Origin: Armigeres subalbatus
Taxonomy: Eukaryota; Arthropoda; Insecta; Diptera; Culicidae
NCBI RefSeq assembly: GCF_024139115.2
Contig: NC_085141.1
Span: 177,828,994 to 177,892,993, forward strand
Direction of reading: 5' to 3'
Length of the DNA: 64,000 nucleotides
Shown: positions 42,941 to 53,648 of the stretch, piece by piece
Position numbering within the stretch: position 1 is the first letter of the stretch
How the letters are laid out: each line of letters opens with the position of its first letter
The notes under the pieces: model-generated
The model's database searches: none
Told to the model about the DNA's origin: nothing
What the model saw: the letters and a program-made list of their open reading frames with translations, nothing else
Made by a program: the position numbers and the translations under genes

Positions 42941-44205
42941 GCTTTGCCCGATCCAATGTGAAAGAAGTTACCGAGCTCGGGTACCAGGAGTATGATTTAT
43001 CCCATTAAAGATGCATCCCGCGGGAGATTAATTGTACGTTTTAAATCGGGGGAAGCCCCCTGACGTTTTTGGAGTAATGCCAGAGGAAAACTAGGTGGCA
43101 AATCCTAGGTTGGTGGTGAATTTTAGCGGCTACTGGGCTATTCATTCAAGGCTGACCTTGAATTAGACTCCTCTATTTTGCGCCGAAGGCGATTTAAGAA
43201 GTTTAATGAGTTCATTGGATTATTCGCGCGTTTTTGAGTAACGGCAGGCAATATTAATCCAATTAACACACATTTTATGGAGCAGTTTTTCGTACTAATA
43301 TGCTATCGAGGTAAATTATATTTGATATTCAAGTTGCTGCAACTGAATAATGGATACAAGCAAGGATACAAGGGAAGTGTGAAGTGAAGTTATCAGTGAT
43401 GCAACCTTTATCTAAACAAACTGAAATTTCACGGGCAGAGGTGAGCCAGCCAAGGGCTGAAAACCTCTTTAATAAAGACGATAATAATAAATACATTTCA
43501 CGCTTTTCGAAACTTATTTTCTTCCCTAGCTAAGCATGACGAGCACTATGGACGATCTCTTATAATTGAGTGAGTGAGATACTTATCCTGACTATTGCGA
43601 AGTGTATTGTGAACAAGTTGATTTGTTAGAAGAAGTTAAGGCTGTGGTTAATAAAGAACACATGTTATGGAGCTGATCTATTGCCAATCGACCTTTTCCC
43701 GGATTTGGCCCAAATACCAAGCCAAACTTATATTCCAAACACTGGTGTTCAACACCGCTCAACATGTGGACAGGGTTAACTCTTTAAGAACGGATGGGTC
43801 ATATATGCCCAGCGTTTAAAATTGACTGTGAAAAATCACAGAAGAGTGCTACGTCCTCACTTTCTTCAGCAAAAATGTTCATCAGGATGTCGGAAAAATA
43901 TTGGAGGTCAAGTTTGACTATACCCTGAAGACCCAGATATCCGAAACTTTGTGAAGATTTCCCTTCTGAGAGCATGCTGATGAATCTGAAATGTTGCATC
44001 CTATACTACATTGTTTGATCAATCTAAACACTCAATCAAGTTTAGTCATCTTAATCGTTGTGACAGTGATCAATTTTCTTGAATACGTGATGTTCAAGGT
44101 ACTCCAAAACGTTCTCAAGTTCAACCCAAAGTATCTACTGGATCAACCAAGACTCAACATCTATATGTTTTTTTTTTCTGCATTTTTTCATGATATTTTC
44201 AAGGC
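42941..44205. other. No gene; one LINE-tail remnant
   Basis: Mostly unassigned. At 43437-43490 GAGGTGAGCCAGCCAAGGGC is followed by CTCTTTAATAAAGACGATAA and ATAATAA repeats, a 3'-tail style seen (inverted) at 19083-19112. A 141-codon AT-rich frame starting at 43991 has no motif. Confidence 0.4.
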
Positions 44206-44209
44206 ATCA

Positions 44210-44720
44210 ACGGCAGAACTATTTGAATTTCATCGAAAAAAATCTGATGAACTTTTCCTCGAAAATTCTCTGTGCTTCGCTGAACATTATTATATAAATT
44301 ATTTTCTAATTTTCCATTGCAACTATTTCGAATTCTTGAGAATGAAATTGTTTCAAGTTTCTACAGGAAAATGTTCGGAAAATTTCTGTTTGTATTCTTC
44401 GAAATTTATACAGTAAATTCTTCAGATTTTCGCCGGGAGATTAATCTAAATATGGACATTAACAAAAATGGATTTCAACGGAAAATTGTTTGAAACTTTC
44501 AAGGAATTCATTGGAATTCGCTAGAGATTTTTTTAAATTTTCTGTGAATTGTGAATTGAATCACGGTGAATTTTATGAAATTTTAACCAAAATTGTTCAG
44601 AACTTCTACGTGATTTTTTTCATCTTTACGGAAAACTTTTCGGTTTACAACAAAAAAAAAACGGAATTTTAAAGGAATTTCTTTGGATTTCTACCGGGAA
44701 TTCTTTGTATTGTCCAATGA
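44210..44720. repeat. Strongly eroded GAATTCC/GAAATTTTC minisatellite
   Basis: Recurring GAAAATT, GGAATTC, AAATTTTC and CGGGAATTC words at 10-25 bp spacing, resembling 14215-15252 after long decay. Confidence 0.5.
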
Positions 44721-44739
44721 AAAATTATTTAATTAAAAT

Positions 44740-46090
44740 TGGCGGAAAGCCATTTGGCAGAATAATACGTTAAATCGAAAATCAATGAACGTTTGGGCAT
44801 AACGGCTCTGCAACGGAAAACAGTTTTACCAAAAAAATATGTTGGCAAAGTGACATACTACTGAATTGATAATTTGGCCAAAAAGCACTCTTCCCTAATA
44901 CGTCGTTTAGACGAATAGATTATAAGGCCGAAATGATGGTTTGACAGAAAGGGTCATTTGGCCGAAAATGTAATTCGGTTCAACAGCCAAATGTTGATTA
45001 CTGAACGGATGTGGTCAAAACTGGGAGGGAGAAACAGATTCGAAAAATGTGTGTGTCAAGCCGAGCCGAAATCTAGTTGTCAATGTGAGCCGAAAACGAA
45101 ACACTCGACAAGCAATTTTTTTTAAAGGAAATATAACAACAATAGCACACAAAACAAAATTTAGTATTTTCAGGTGGCGCCTACGTTGATTGTTTTTTCT
45201 TGTTGAAAATTTACTTGTTGCATGACGACAGTATATATTAAATTTGATGTGCAGTATCTGCCAAACGACCATTTTGGCCAAACAACTTTTTGGACAAACG
45301 ACTTTTTCGGCCAAATGGCCAAATGGCCGGAACGACAATTTCGACCGTATGTCAATTTCAGCTGAATAAAATTGTCGACCAGGTGAGCTTTGGTCTAATG
45401 GTTTGTTCGGTCAAATGACATATTCGGATAAACACCTTTTGGCATTGTGTCTATCGGCCAAATGGCCTTACTTGCCGTTTGGTCGAAAGTCATTCGACGA
45501 AAAGCCATTTATTCGAATAACAGGCCAATAGCCATATAGGCAAATTCTACGTTTGTCGCCGAATTAAACGTTTGTCCGAAACGGTATTAGATCGAAAATG
45601 GTTTGACTGAAAATTACGTTTGGTGGAAGCGACAAACAGCCGAAAGGTCATTCGATCGAATTACTAATTTGACCGAAAAAGTTGTTTGCCCTAACAGTTT
45701 ATTTGGCTGAAATGGTCGAAAATGTCATTTGACCGACTAGATCATTTGGCCATAAATGCCGTTTGGTAGAAATAGTCGTTTGGCATAAAGAGACATTTTG
45801 CCTGAAAATGTCCTTTTTGCATTTGGCATTTTTTGCCAAATTACTTTTTTTAGCTAAACGATTTTTTTTTGACAAAATGATCAATTCAACAGAACGACAC
45901 TTCCGGCCGAATGCTCATTTCGGCCAAATGACCCTTTCGGCCAATTGAGCTATTCGGCCAACTGTTTTTTCAGCCAAAGGAACTGTTCGACCAAATGACA
46001 TTTTCGGCAAAATAATTTTAGACTAGATGGGTTTTAAAAGAATTGTTTGTTTGGTGAAACGACATATTAGGTCAAACAACTTTCGGCCTT
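44740..46090. repeat. Long eroded GGCCGAA-type repeat tract (1.35 kb)
   Basis: Dozens of variants of TTTGGCCGAAATGNC and GGCCAAACGAC in about 20-bp steps, in both orientations. The longest such tract in the window. Frames here (up to 107 codons) are by-products. The central 45010-45260 part is less repetitive. Confidence 0.75.
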
Positions 46091-46116
46091 ACCAACTGTT
46101 TTAGCTATATAAGCTA

Positions 46117-46322
46117 CTTCTTCTTCTTCTTATTGGCATTACATCTCCAAACTGGGGCAGAGCCGCATCGCAGCTTAGTGTTCCACAGTTATTAACTGCG
46201 AGATTTCTAAGCCAGGTTACCATTTCTGCATTCATATATCATGAGGCTACTATGATGATACTTTTATGCCCAGGGAAGTCGAGACAATTTCCAATCCGAA
46301 AATTGCCTAAGGAGGGCCTTGG
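46117..46322 (-). mobile_element. Feilai-like SINE, head deleted, minus strand
   Basis: Starts on the plus strand with the reversed triplet tail CTTCTTCTTCTTCTTATTGG, then the inverted body GCCGCATCGCAGCTTAGTG, TTATTAACTGCGAG and CCCAGGGAAGTCGAGACAAT, ending AAGGAGGGCC near 46322. Compared with 51211-51489 the tRNA-like head is missing between TTAGGC words. Triplet 3' ends are a described Feilai feature. Confidence 0.8.
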
Positions 46323-46519
46323 ACATCTTATGTTCATGGAAATTAGGATCCCATGCCTTTTGAACTGAATTTGCTACATTCTGACGATGAGGACATTGCG
46401 AAAGTCATGATTGATTTAGTAGATACTTTGAATTGAGCTCGAGAACTTTTTGGTGTACAATAAACACCTCGTATTCATGAAAATTGAGTTTACATTATGC
46501 CTATTTGGTCGGATTGGGT

Positions 46520-46757
46520 ATATGCCGACGATTCTTGGTGCCGGTCTAGGCAATTTTCGGTTTGGAAATTGTCTCGACTTCCCTGGGCAAAGTAAATCAT
46601 CTTGTTAGCCTCATGGTATAAGAATGCAGAAATGGTAAAAAATGGCTTAGAAACCTCGCGGTTAATAACTGTGGAAGTGCCTAATGAACACTAAACTGCG
46701 AGGCGGCAATGTCCCAGTGGGGGATGTAATGCCAATAAAGAAGAAGAAGATGTCCAA
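46520..46757 (+). mobile_element. Feilai-like SINE, 5'-truncated
   Basis: Same body as above in forward orientation: GTGCCGGTCTAGGCAATTTT, TCTCGACTTCCCTGGGCAA, TTAATAACTGTGGAAGTGC, GCGAGGCGGCAATGTCCC, ATGTAATGCCAATAAAGAAG and a GAA triplet tail. The pol III head is lost. Confidence 0.85.
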
Positions 46758-46974
46758 GGTCCTCCAAATTGATCTTAAATTAAGATGAATTATTTGGCGT
46801 TTTAGTTTGGGTTCAGTCAGTTCCATTCAAAAACCAGACTGAAACGCCAAAAAAAATCACCGAAAAGTACATCGAAAACATTCGACATCGTCAAAACTTT
46901 AAAGCTTGATCCACTTAGTATTTGGCCGCACAGAATTAGACATTTCTTTGCCAAAAAAGTACATAAATCCCAGA

Positions 46975-47400
46975 TCAATCCACCTAGCGTTGGTGGTGCC
47001 TTTCTCGCGCATTAAAAAAATAAGAAAAACATATAAGAGAGGTCGAAATAGCATTTTAGGGGGATAGATTTTACTTTTTCCATCAATTCATATGCATTTG
47101 CGGTCATTTGAATGCATTGCTGCAATCTCTGAAAAAAATAAGATGTACACACACATACATACATACATACATACAGACATCACCTTAATTCGTCGAGCTG
47201 AGTCGATTGGTATATAACACTATGGGTCTCCGAGCTTTCTATAAAAAGTTTATTTTTGGAGCGATCATATAGCCTTTACGTATACTTAGTATACTGCCGC
47301 TAACCGCAAGTCAGACTTATCTGGATATGGCGTCCATATACAGATAAGTCTGACTTGCGGTTAGCGGCAGTATACGAGAAAGGCAAAAAGGTGGTTCAGG
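46975..47400 (-). repeat. Family A TIR repeat, copy 3, nested in ITmD37E
   Basis: Reverse orientation relative to copies 1 and 2. The ends CCACCTAGCGTTGGTGGTGC and TTTCTCG pair loosely with CGAGAAAGGCAAAAAGGTGG at the other end, so this copy shows both TIR-like ends. It contains (ACAT)n at 47150-47180 and the hairpin 47294-47370 near its end. Confidence 0.7.
47294..47370. mobile_element. 77-bp hairpin element, type 2
   Basis: 37-bp arms with one mismatch around a 3-bp loop, starting CTGCCGCTAACCGCAAGTC. Flanked by TATA on both sides (47290-47293 and 47371-47374), consistent with a TA target duplication. The inner arm reads AGACTTATCTG where the 55385 copy reads GAGCACATCTG. Confidence 0.85.
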
Positions 47401-47454
47401 TTTTATTATACAGGGAATTTAGTAAACTTTGAGGGAAAAAATATCGAAAAATTA

Positions 47455-48972
47455 TTCATTGGCATTTCGGATGAATTCTCGGACTTTTCTCTCAATACCA
47501 CTCGTTATTTTTTGCACAGTAGAACGGTCAACTTAATCTGCTATTTTTTCACACAACTTTTCCATATTAGATGGTTTTCTGATTGTTTTGCACCATTTCT
47601 CAAGTTTCCCTATGATAATTGCCTAATATTTTTCGTAGGGACGAAAATTTGGGCATTTTGGTGGGTTGATAGTTTTTTCAATAACGTCATTATCATTCGG
47701 TTCATACCATTCCATTACATCCCGTCCGTAATGGCAGCTTGTTAAGTCAGGCCAAAGCAACACCAGAGAGTCGTGTGATTGAATGGATGGCAAAAATCGC
47801 TTCTGAAGACACTCCTCCTTGTATATTTGCCCATTTATGGACGCTCCAGTGATGAAAACTCTAGTTTTCTTTCCACAACTGCAGATGCTTTGACATACCA
47901 TCAATTTGTGGGCAATCTTGCCTGCATATACATATTTGAATCTTCCTGGGGCATTACCCGACTAGTTAGTCATAACAAAATTTTATCACAATTATATCAA
48001 TATGTGTTACAAATAACAAAACCTGCAATAATTTTGTTAAAAATTCTCTGCCAAAGATGGAGGAAAAAAAAATTCATGATCGTCATAACATGATTATAAC
48101 ATAATGTGTTATGTTTAATTCTACCGAAAAAAAAATTGCCTACATTTTTGGTAGATAGGAATTGGAAAAAAAGTGAGGTACCACCTGCAGTATATCTTGA
48201 ATCTACATCCAAAGTTGAACCAGCTGGACAAACTTAATTGCCTACATTATGGATAATCATAATCTTTTCAGGAACATAATTTGCTATTGTACAAGCTATT
48301 TTCACCACTTTTCATGTAACACAACGAGTTACATTTTTGTTCATTTAATAACATATTTAGTAATAATTTTGTTTAAACTAGAAGAGATTTTGTTACAATT
48401 TTTGTTATTTTAACTACTAATGGTACATGTTTTATAACAACCGCTGTTATAAAAAATTGCTGTAACAGAATAACAAGGTCTGATATAAATCTGTTACTAT
48501 CTACTGGTCGGGTACCCTTCCGTTTGGAAAGGTAAAACTTATGTCCCGGGAATTGAAAGTCAATTTTAATATTAATTTTTTTGCCCATCGAAATACATCA
48601 ATTGTATTTCGTCAGGTTCTGTTTCAGGGTCCTGTTGGGACGCTTACTGACATCATACGACTTGAAAACTTCGCGCCGACAGATTATGTGAACTGTGCTG
48701 TACGGCCCAGTGAACCTTTTCGCTAAATCACGCAAGGAAATCCCAAAATGGTTCCGAACTGCTCTGCAGACTTTCACTTGTATTTTCTGGTCATATGTTC
48801 CACTTCTACGATTGTTTTGTTCTACGCGATCCAGCAATAGTGTTTCCCGATAACGTTTGACAGTTTTTACAGTAAATTTCGGTAATTTTAGATACTTTGA
48901 AATCATTCCTCTTGAACATGTTGGATTTCCAACGCGAGTGTGCAAAATTTGTTCCCATCTCTCGCATTCCAT
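47455..48972 (-). pseudogene. DD37E transposase, broken
   Basis: Minus strand. The N-terminal HTH region (from ATG at 48972) has GMISKYLKLPKFTVKTVKRY and VCRAVRNHFGISLRDLAKRF, a paired-like DNA-binding domain. The catalytic core resumes after a 556-bp MITE: KTRVFITGASINGQIY, LLWPDLTSCHYG with the second Asp, and FRPYEKYW with the Glu; 37 residues separate them. The first-Asp region near 48570 reads MGKKINIKIDF, so that residue seems lost. The C-terminal part down to about 47455 has one stop. Cannot be active. Confidence 0.8.
47957..48512. mobile_element. 556-bp MITE nested in transposase
   Basis: Ends CCCGACTAGTTAGTCATAAC and, inverted, CCCGACCAGTAGATAGTAAC. Flanked by TA at 47955-47956 and 48513-48514. 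The interior is rich in TTGTTA/TAACAA words (GTAACACAACGAGTTAC near 48315) and has no coding frame. Likely Tc1/mariner type by its TA. Confidence 0.85.
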
Positions 48973-49239
48973 TTTCGATAACTTTTGAACGTGAGCATTA
49001 ATGCGGATGAAACTTTCACCATAAATTAAATAAACCTTCCGCAACGATGTGATGTATTTAATTCTCGGTACGGCCACCAGAAGCGCGGCAGTAATTGGAA
49101 AGAAACGGCCAAATACTAAGTGGATCGAGCTTTAGTTAAGATCAAAATATATACTAATATCTACTAATATCCGGGAAGTCGAAGCTCCGATGCGAGTATG
49201 AGTGACGATGATGGAAATTTAACACGGAATATATAGGAA

Positions 49240-49505
49240 ACTAGTCGACCCGGCAGACTTTGTCCTGCATAGTAGGCGAAAATGCGAGTTGGGAACTGCC
49301 CATACTAAATTTCCATACGAATCTTTATTTTAGTTTTTCACGACTTACTCCACTTTAGTCGTGATTCTCATAGGAAGAAATATCATATAAACCCGTCGGA
49401 AACACTAACGAACATATCTGCTGAAGGGATGAAGAAAATCCATCCCGCCGTTTTCGAGTTAGGCGGATATGAAGACAGACCATTTCATTTTTATTATATA
49501 GATAA
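49240..49505 (+). repeat. Interspersed repeat TAGTCGACCCGGCAGACTTTG...
   Basis: Begins ACTAGTCGACCCGGCAGACT and ends TTTTATTATATAGATAA. This start and end style is widespread in insect genomes as a short interspersed repeat; class unknown to me. Single copy in the window. Confidence 0.5.
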
Positions 49506-49560
49506 AATTTAAAAGGCATTTTTCAAATTAAAAGCAATATTAAATTAAACACACAATTGT

Positions 49561-50250
49561 GTGGGGATTGACCTTCCTGCTAAGCAACTTTGGAAGAACA
49601 TTAAACGATTAGGCTTAAAACAAACAAACACTTGTATGGGTGGAGGGGATGTAAGCGCTGATACTCTGAACTCATTTTTTGTTGCTCATTACACTCCATT
49701 TTCATTCAATCAAAATGACGACATTGAAACACACCCGAATTTCTCATTTAGGTGTGTTGACGAAATACTTACTGAGTTTGTTAAATCTTCTTGTGATGCT
49801 GTTGGCAACGATTCAATTCCACTGAAAGTTTTAAAAATGTCTTTAAGTGTTACTCTCTCATACATTCCGGATATCTTTGATTGTTGTATCACTTCCTCAG
49901 ATTTTCCACTTGATTGGAAAATCGCAAAAGTAATTGACCACCCTGTTATTGAAAGAGACTACCGTCCGATTAGCATTCTTTGTGCCCTTTCAAAAATATT
50001 CGAATCACTACTCTCTCAGCAACTGAATGACTACTTGACACACAATGATCTGTTATGTCCATTCCAGTCTGGATATAGGAAATCATGCAGCACCGTAACC
50101 GTGTTTATGTCGAGCAATGTCCATTCGAATGTGACTGCGGACTTTTTTGCGTTCTTGGATGATTACACCAAACAATACGACTTCCAAGATATTTTAGCCA
50201 ATCGTAAAGATCTGCAATGGCTAGTACAAGTGATGATTGAAGTCCTATAA
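49561..50250 (+). pseudogene. LINE reverse transcriptase fragment (CR1/Jockey-like)
   Basis: A 230-codon open frame starting at a GTG-like position, so a fragment. It shows the linker GGDVSADTLNSFFVAHYTP, then RT blocks SCDAVGNDSIPLKVLKMSL, SSDFPLDWKIAKV, ERDYRPISILCALSKIFES and CPFQSGYRKSCSTVTV. Motif A and everything after is lost: the last 45 codons are unrelated, with NLAND-type satellite sequence beginning near 50250. Surprisingly free of stops. Confidence 0.8.
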
Positions 50251-50580
50251 GCTAAACGGACCTACTTGGATATCATATCCAACACCATTCATAAGTTGAA
50301 TCATTGGATAGTTCAAACGATCTGCGCTCCAGTAAATTTTTAAGAGCCAAAAAGGGTCTGGAATACAGTTGATCCTCGAGATGTAATACAGTCGATATCG
50401 AGATGTGGAACAGAAGTTCTAGAAAAAATGTTCGAAGTAACCGTGAAAATATTTTAGTATGGCATCAATTGTTTCCACCAGTCGATATTGAGTCTTAGAA
50501 CATCGACTCATGGGTCTTCTGTAGCTTGTAAAAGAATTGAGTGAAATTCTATCAGCTCTATGGAACTGCTAAGATGTTTA
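50251..50580. other. Start of satellite region, diverged
   Basis: Repeats of GTCGATATCGAGA-type and GTTGATCC words; probably more diverged units of the array that follows. No coding content. Confidence 0.4.
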
Positions 50581-50589
50581 GTGAAGCAC

Positions 50590-51040
50590 GGAAGCATTCA
50601 GGACTTGGTTGATCGGGTTGATTGCATGTTCGGGATTCCTGGACGCGATGCACAGATACATCGTTCAGGATTTGGTCGATCGGCAAGATTACATGTTATG
50701 AACTCCAGGACGTTTTGAAGAATCGAAAGGCGTGTAGTAGCTTGTAAAAGTAATGAGCAAAATCCTATCGGCTCAATGGACCTGCTGGGATATTCAACGA
50801 TGCACGGATACATCGCTCAGGACTTGGTCGGTTGGGCAGATCGCATATTCTGAACTCCAGAGCGTTCCGAACTCCAGAACGAAAAGGCCTGTAGTAGCTC
50901 GTGAAACTAATGAATGAAATCTCATCGGCTCAATAGGCCTGTTGGGATGTTCATCGATACACAGATACATCATTCAGGACTTGGTTGATCGACTAGATCG
51001 CATGATCTGAACTCCAGGATGTTTCGAGACCTTCAAATAG
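50590..51040 (+). repeat. ~152-157-bp satellite, three units
   Basis: CAGATACATC landmarks at 50653, 50805 and 50962 (steps 152 and 157). Units share TCAGGACTTGGTTGATCGG, AGATCGCAT, CTGAACTCCAGGA, CCTGTAGTAGCT and ATCGGCTCAAT. The AGATCGCA...TCTGAACTCCAGGA core recalls AGATCGCAAGTTCTGGACTC in the 28.2-kb array, perhaps distantly related. Confidence 0.85.
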
Positions 51041-51210
51041 TTTACGTTTATTCAAAACTCGGTTAATTTATGTCTTATGATCACATAGATATTTTGGACA
51101 TACATTTTGTTTGTGTTGCTCCACGATTGGTGCTTTGGGTTCACGTCTCCGGCGATGATGAACTGCCCTGCCGTCTAGTGAGCTTGACTATATCCCTTCG
51201 TAATTCTGCT

Positions 51211-51489
51211 GACCGGTGGGCTCTTCTTAGCCGTGCGGTAAGATGCGCGGCTACACAGCAAGACCATGCTGAGGGTGGTTGGGTTCGATTCCCGGTGCCG
51301 GTCTAGAGAATTTTCGGATTGGAAATTGTCTCGACTTCCCTGGGCATAAAAGTATCATTGTGTTATCCTCATGATATACGAATGCGAAAATGGTAACTTG
51401 GCTTAGGAACCTTGCAGTTAATAACTGTGGAAGTGCTTAAGTGAACACTAAGCTGCGAGGCGGCACTGTCCCAGTGTGGGGATGTAATT
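51211..51489 (+). mobile_element. Feilai-like SINE with tRNA head
   Basis: Best head in the window: TTCTTAGCCGTGCGGTAAG (A box region), a stem-forming GCGCGGCTACA, and B box GGGTTCGATTCCC near 51285, then the SINE body with TCTCGACTTCCCTGGGCAT and GCGAGGCGGCACTGTCCC. The 3' triplet tail is missing; the copy ends at ATGTAATTG next to the MITE at 51496. A few differences from the B-box consensus make transcription possible. Confidence 0.85.
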
Positions 51490-51495
51490 GAACCG

Positions 51496-51857
51496 TTTGT
51501 TTGAGAAACTGCATATGTAACATTTTTGACCAAAATGAGATTTTTATATATTCTGAATCCTCGTCCAAAAATACATATTCTGGCAAAAAATACGAAAAAA
51601 AAATGTTTGTTCAGGAATGTATAAAAAAAATTTCGTTAGTTTGAGAAACTACATATGTCCACGTACTTTGAAGAGCAATTGTGGAGGACTGCTTACATTT
51701 TTTGCACTGAAAGTGCCCCAGGGTGTTGAGTTTTGCCAAAAACTATTGATCTGTATCGAAGAAATCGAAAGATTCGGTGCAAATTAGTTAAAAAAAACAG
51801 TTTTTTGTTGTTTTCTCGAAATAGTGTAAAATGGACTTATGCAGTTTCTCAAACAAA
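51496..51857. mobile_element. MITE with TTTGTTTGAGAAACTGCAT ends
   Basis: The left TTTGTTTGAGAAACTGCATA and its inverse ending at 51857 are nearly exact. 362 bp, AT-rich, non-coding. It sits between a SINE and a Jockey endonuclease fragment and truncates both. The sequence is related to 29300-29650. Target duplication not identified. Confidence 0.75.
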
Positions 51858-52780
51858 TGATTCAATTCCAATAAGAAGTAGTTCGGGTGACGTGCCGTCG
51901 TCGAGATCGACTTGTGTGGGACAATAAGCGACGATGAATGTGACGACTCCGACGGAGGTGCTGACTTCCACTTCAACGGCTTCTATGATTTTGAGCTTGA
52001 AGTCCGGCAGCAGAAGGCAGGCGATGTTGCTCTGCAAGGCGATTGCCACTCCTTTCCCAATGGAGCTTGTTCGGTTGAACCTCACCAGCCAAAAACCCAG
52101 AATTGCTGCACTTATCTCGGGATCTAGGTGGGTGATAAAGCCGCGTCAATCTTTTTCTCTTGAAGGAAATCGCTGAGCTCGACGATTTTGCTCTTGAGCG
52201 AGCAAGCGTTTCAGTTTACCAGACCAAATCTATCATTTTCAATGACGAAAAGGCCCAGAGTGTAGATCTGATCGAACAGGGATTTTCAGCCTCAAAGCCG
52301 AGCCGCAAGTTGGCTGAATACCGGAGCCAGCCGCTCCGGGATGTAAAGTGGAGCGGAATCCTCCGGGAGTAGAGGGTGCTCATCTTGCTGCCGGTGGAAT
52401 CCAGAAGGAGGGAGCTGGAGAGATTCGCTGGAGGATGGAGCAGGCGGTACTGGAGCTTGAACCGACGCAGTGCGGTGGTACCGGTGGGAGGATTGGAATC
52501 GCTCGACTGGGAGCAGCAATGGCCGGATAGTTCATTCCGTTGAGTACAGGAACACTTCTTCGGTAGGGTCCTGGTGGAAGTCTTATTACGGATTTCCAGA
52601 AACTCGTGCCCGAAATTGAAGCTGCGGTTGCTGCTTCTTACATTTCTTCGGCGGATTGCCGGCATATACGTTGCTCTGCAGAAGGTGCTTGGAGGGGTTA
52701 CTCGCGCCTCCAAGATCAGTGTGCTTCGGCACCTTTCCCGCGACCGAGCGGGCCACCGAGTCTCCTATGACGGTTTCGGG
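51858..52780 (-). pseudogene. Jockey LINE 5' part: ORF1 C-terminus and endonuclease start, minus strand
   Basis: Minus-strand endonuclease reads ACSLKSKIVELSDFLQEKKI, then after a frameshift EISAAILGFW, FNRTSSIGKGVAIALQSNIA and VEVSTSVGVVTFIVAYCP, ending at the MITE. Upstream (52760-52260) is a decayed ORF1-like region with VYAGNPPKKCKKQQ and a Pro/Ser-rich stretch, broken among three frames. The 165-codon frame 52713-52216 is an off-frame reading of this. Jockey clade by the GKGVAIA style. Confidence 0.7.
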
Positions 52781-53640
52781 AAAAAATAACGCCAACCCGA
52801 TTGAGTGAAAACGTAAACACAGCGAACAAATGAGAAAAAACACTTGGAAAATATGCGCGAGCAAAAAGCACGTCCGTACGCGGTTACCACTCAGAATAGG
52901 GAAGCTACTGGAGAAGGTAATTCTGAACAATCTGTCGCCGTAGGAGGATTGTCGGGTGAGCAGAATTTGAATCCAAAGGAGAATGAGAAAATCTCTCACT
53001 TATCATGTCTGTATCAAGGGCCTCATACGCCTGTCACTGGCGAACAAAGCTCGTGTACTCTGCATCGAAGCTTAGAACCGGTGTTAGGGCGCAATCGTTA
53101 ATGTGAACATTTTAATATTCGGTTAGTTACTGCAAATAAATTCTTTTTCGAGTCACTATAATCAATCAGGTATCTCAAGCATACCACATCGTTATATTGC
53201 TGCATGATTGAGTGTTTAATTTTGATAAAATATCGAAAACAAAAGTGTGCATAAAAATTGCCTCGCCATAACAAAAAGGTGGTAGAGAATTAACACTGTT
53301 GTTTACAGTTTAGAACCAAATCCAGATGTCGCACATGTTGGGGTAGGGATTCAGTGCTCCACCTTCTCCCCCTGGTCTGTATACACTCTCGATAGGTAGC
53401 ATACCGTGAGAGATGTTTTTCGGTAGCTGTTACGATAATGAACTGATTCGGGGGGCACAACCCAAGATAAATTTCTTTAAATAAGCCCCAATTGCGGGGG
53501 GCACCTGTTCTGATGATGCATTTCAACTTGTTTTACACAGCTGTGCGAAAAAATTATGGTCCCAACATAAAATGAGCGAGAACAAAGCGTTTTACCAAAC
53601 CCCATCGGTGGGGGCCGCCTATCCGAATCAGTTTTTTTAC
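52781..53640. other. Probable LINE 5' sequence, then unassigned DNA
   Basis: 52781-53100 has open frames on both strands (85 codons plus, 137 minus) and probably continues the Jockey ORF1 or its 5' region. 53100-53640 has no motif. Confidence 0.35.
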
Positions 53641-53648
53641 AACTTGTA

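Larger units (their letters stand above)
46902..49132 (-). mobile_element. ITmD37E (Tc1/mariner superfamily) relic with nested insertions
   Basis: The ends AAGCTTGATCCACTTAGTAT (46902) and, inverted, AAGCTCGATCCACTTAGTAT (49132) continue to TTGGCCG and form 27-bp TIRs with one mismatch. TA flanks are at 46900-46901 and 49133-49134. The transposase reads on the minus strand. Nested inside are a family A repeat (46975-47400, itself carrying a hairpin) and a 556-bp MITE (47957-48512). Without these the element is about 1.25 kb, the usual size for this superfamily. Confidence 0.85.

Noticed and set aside
43991..44416. 141-codon AT-rich frame with Phe/Leu-rich runs
   Set aside because: Composition explained by AT-rich eroded repeats; no motif.
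45015..45948. Frames of 60-107 codons with FGQMTFSA-like words
   Set aside because: By-products of the GGCCGAA-type repeat tract.
46300..46770. Inverted GATGTCCAAGG words around the two Feilai-like SINEs as one palindromic element
   Set aside because: The words lie at the 5' side of one SINE and the 3' side of the other; probably SINE-flank coincidence or an old rearrangement.
52216..52713. 165-codon minus frame
   Set aside because: Off-frame reading of the decayed Jockey ORF1 region.
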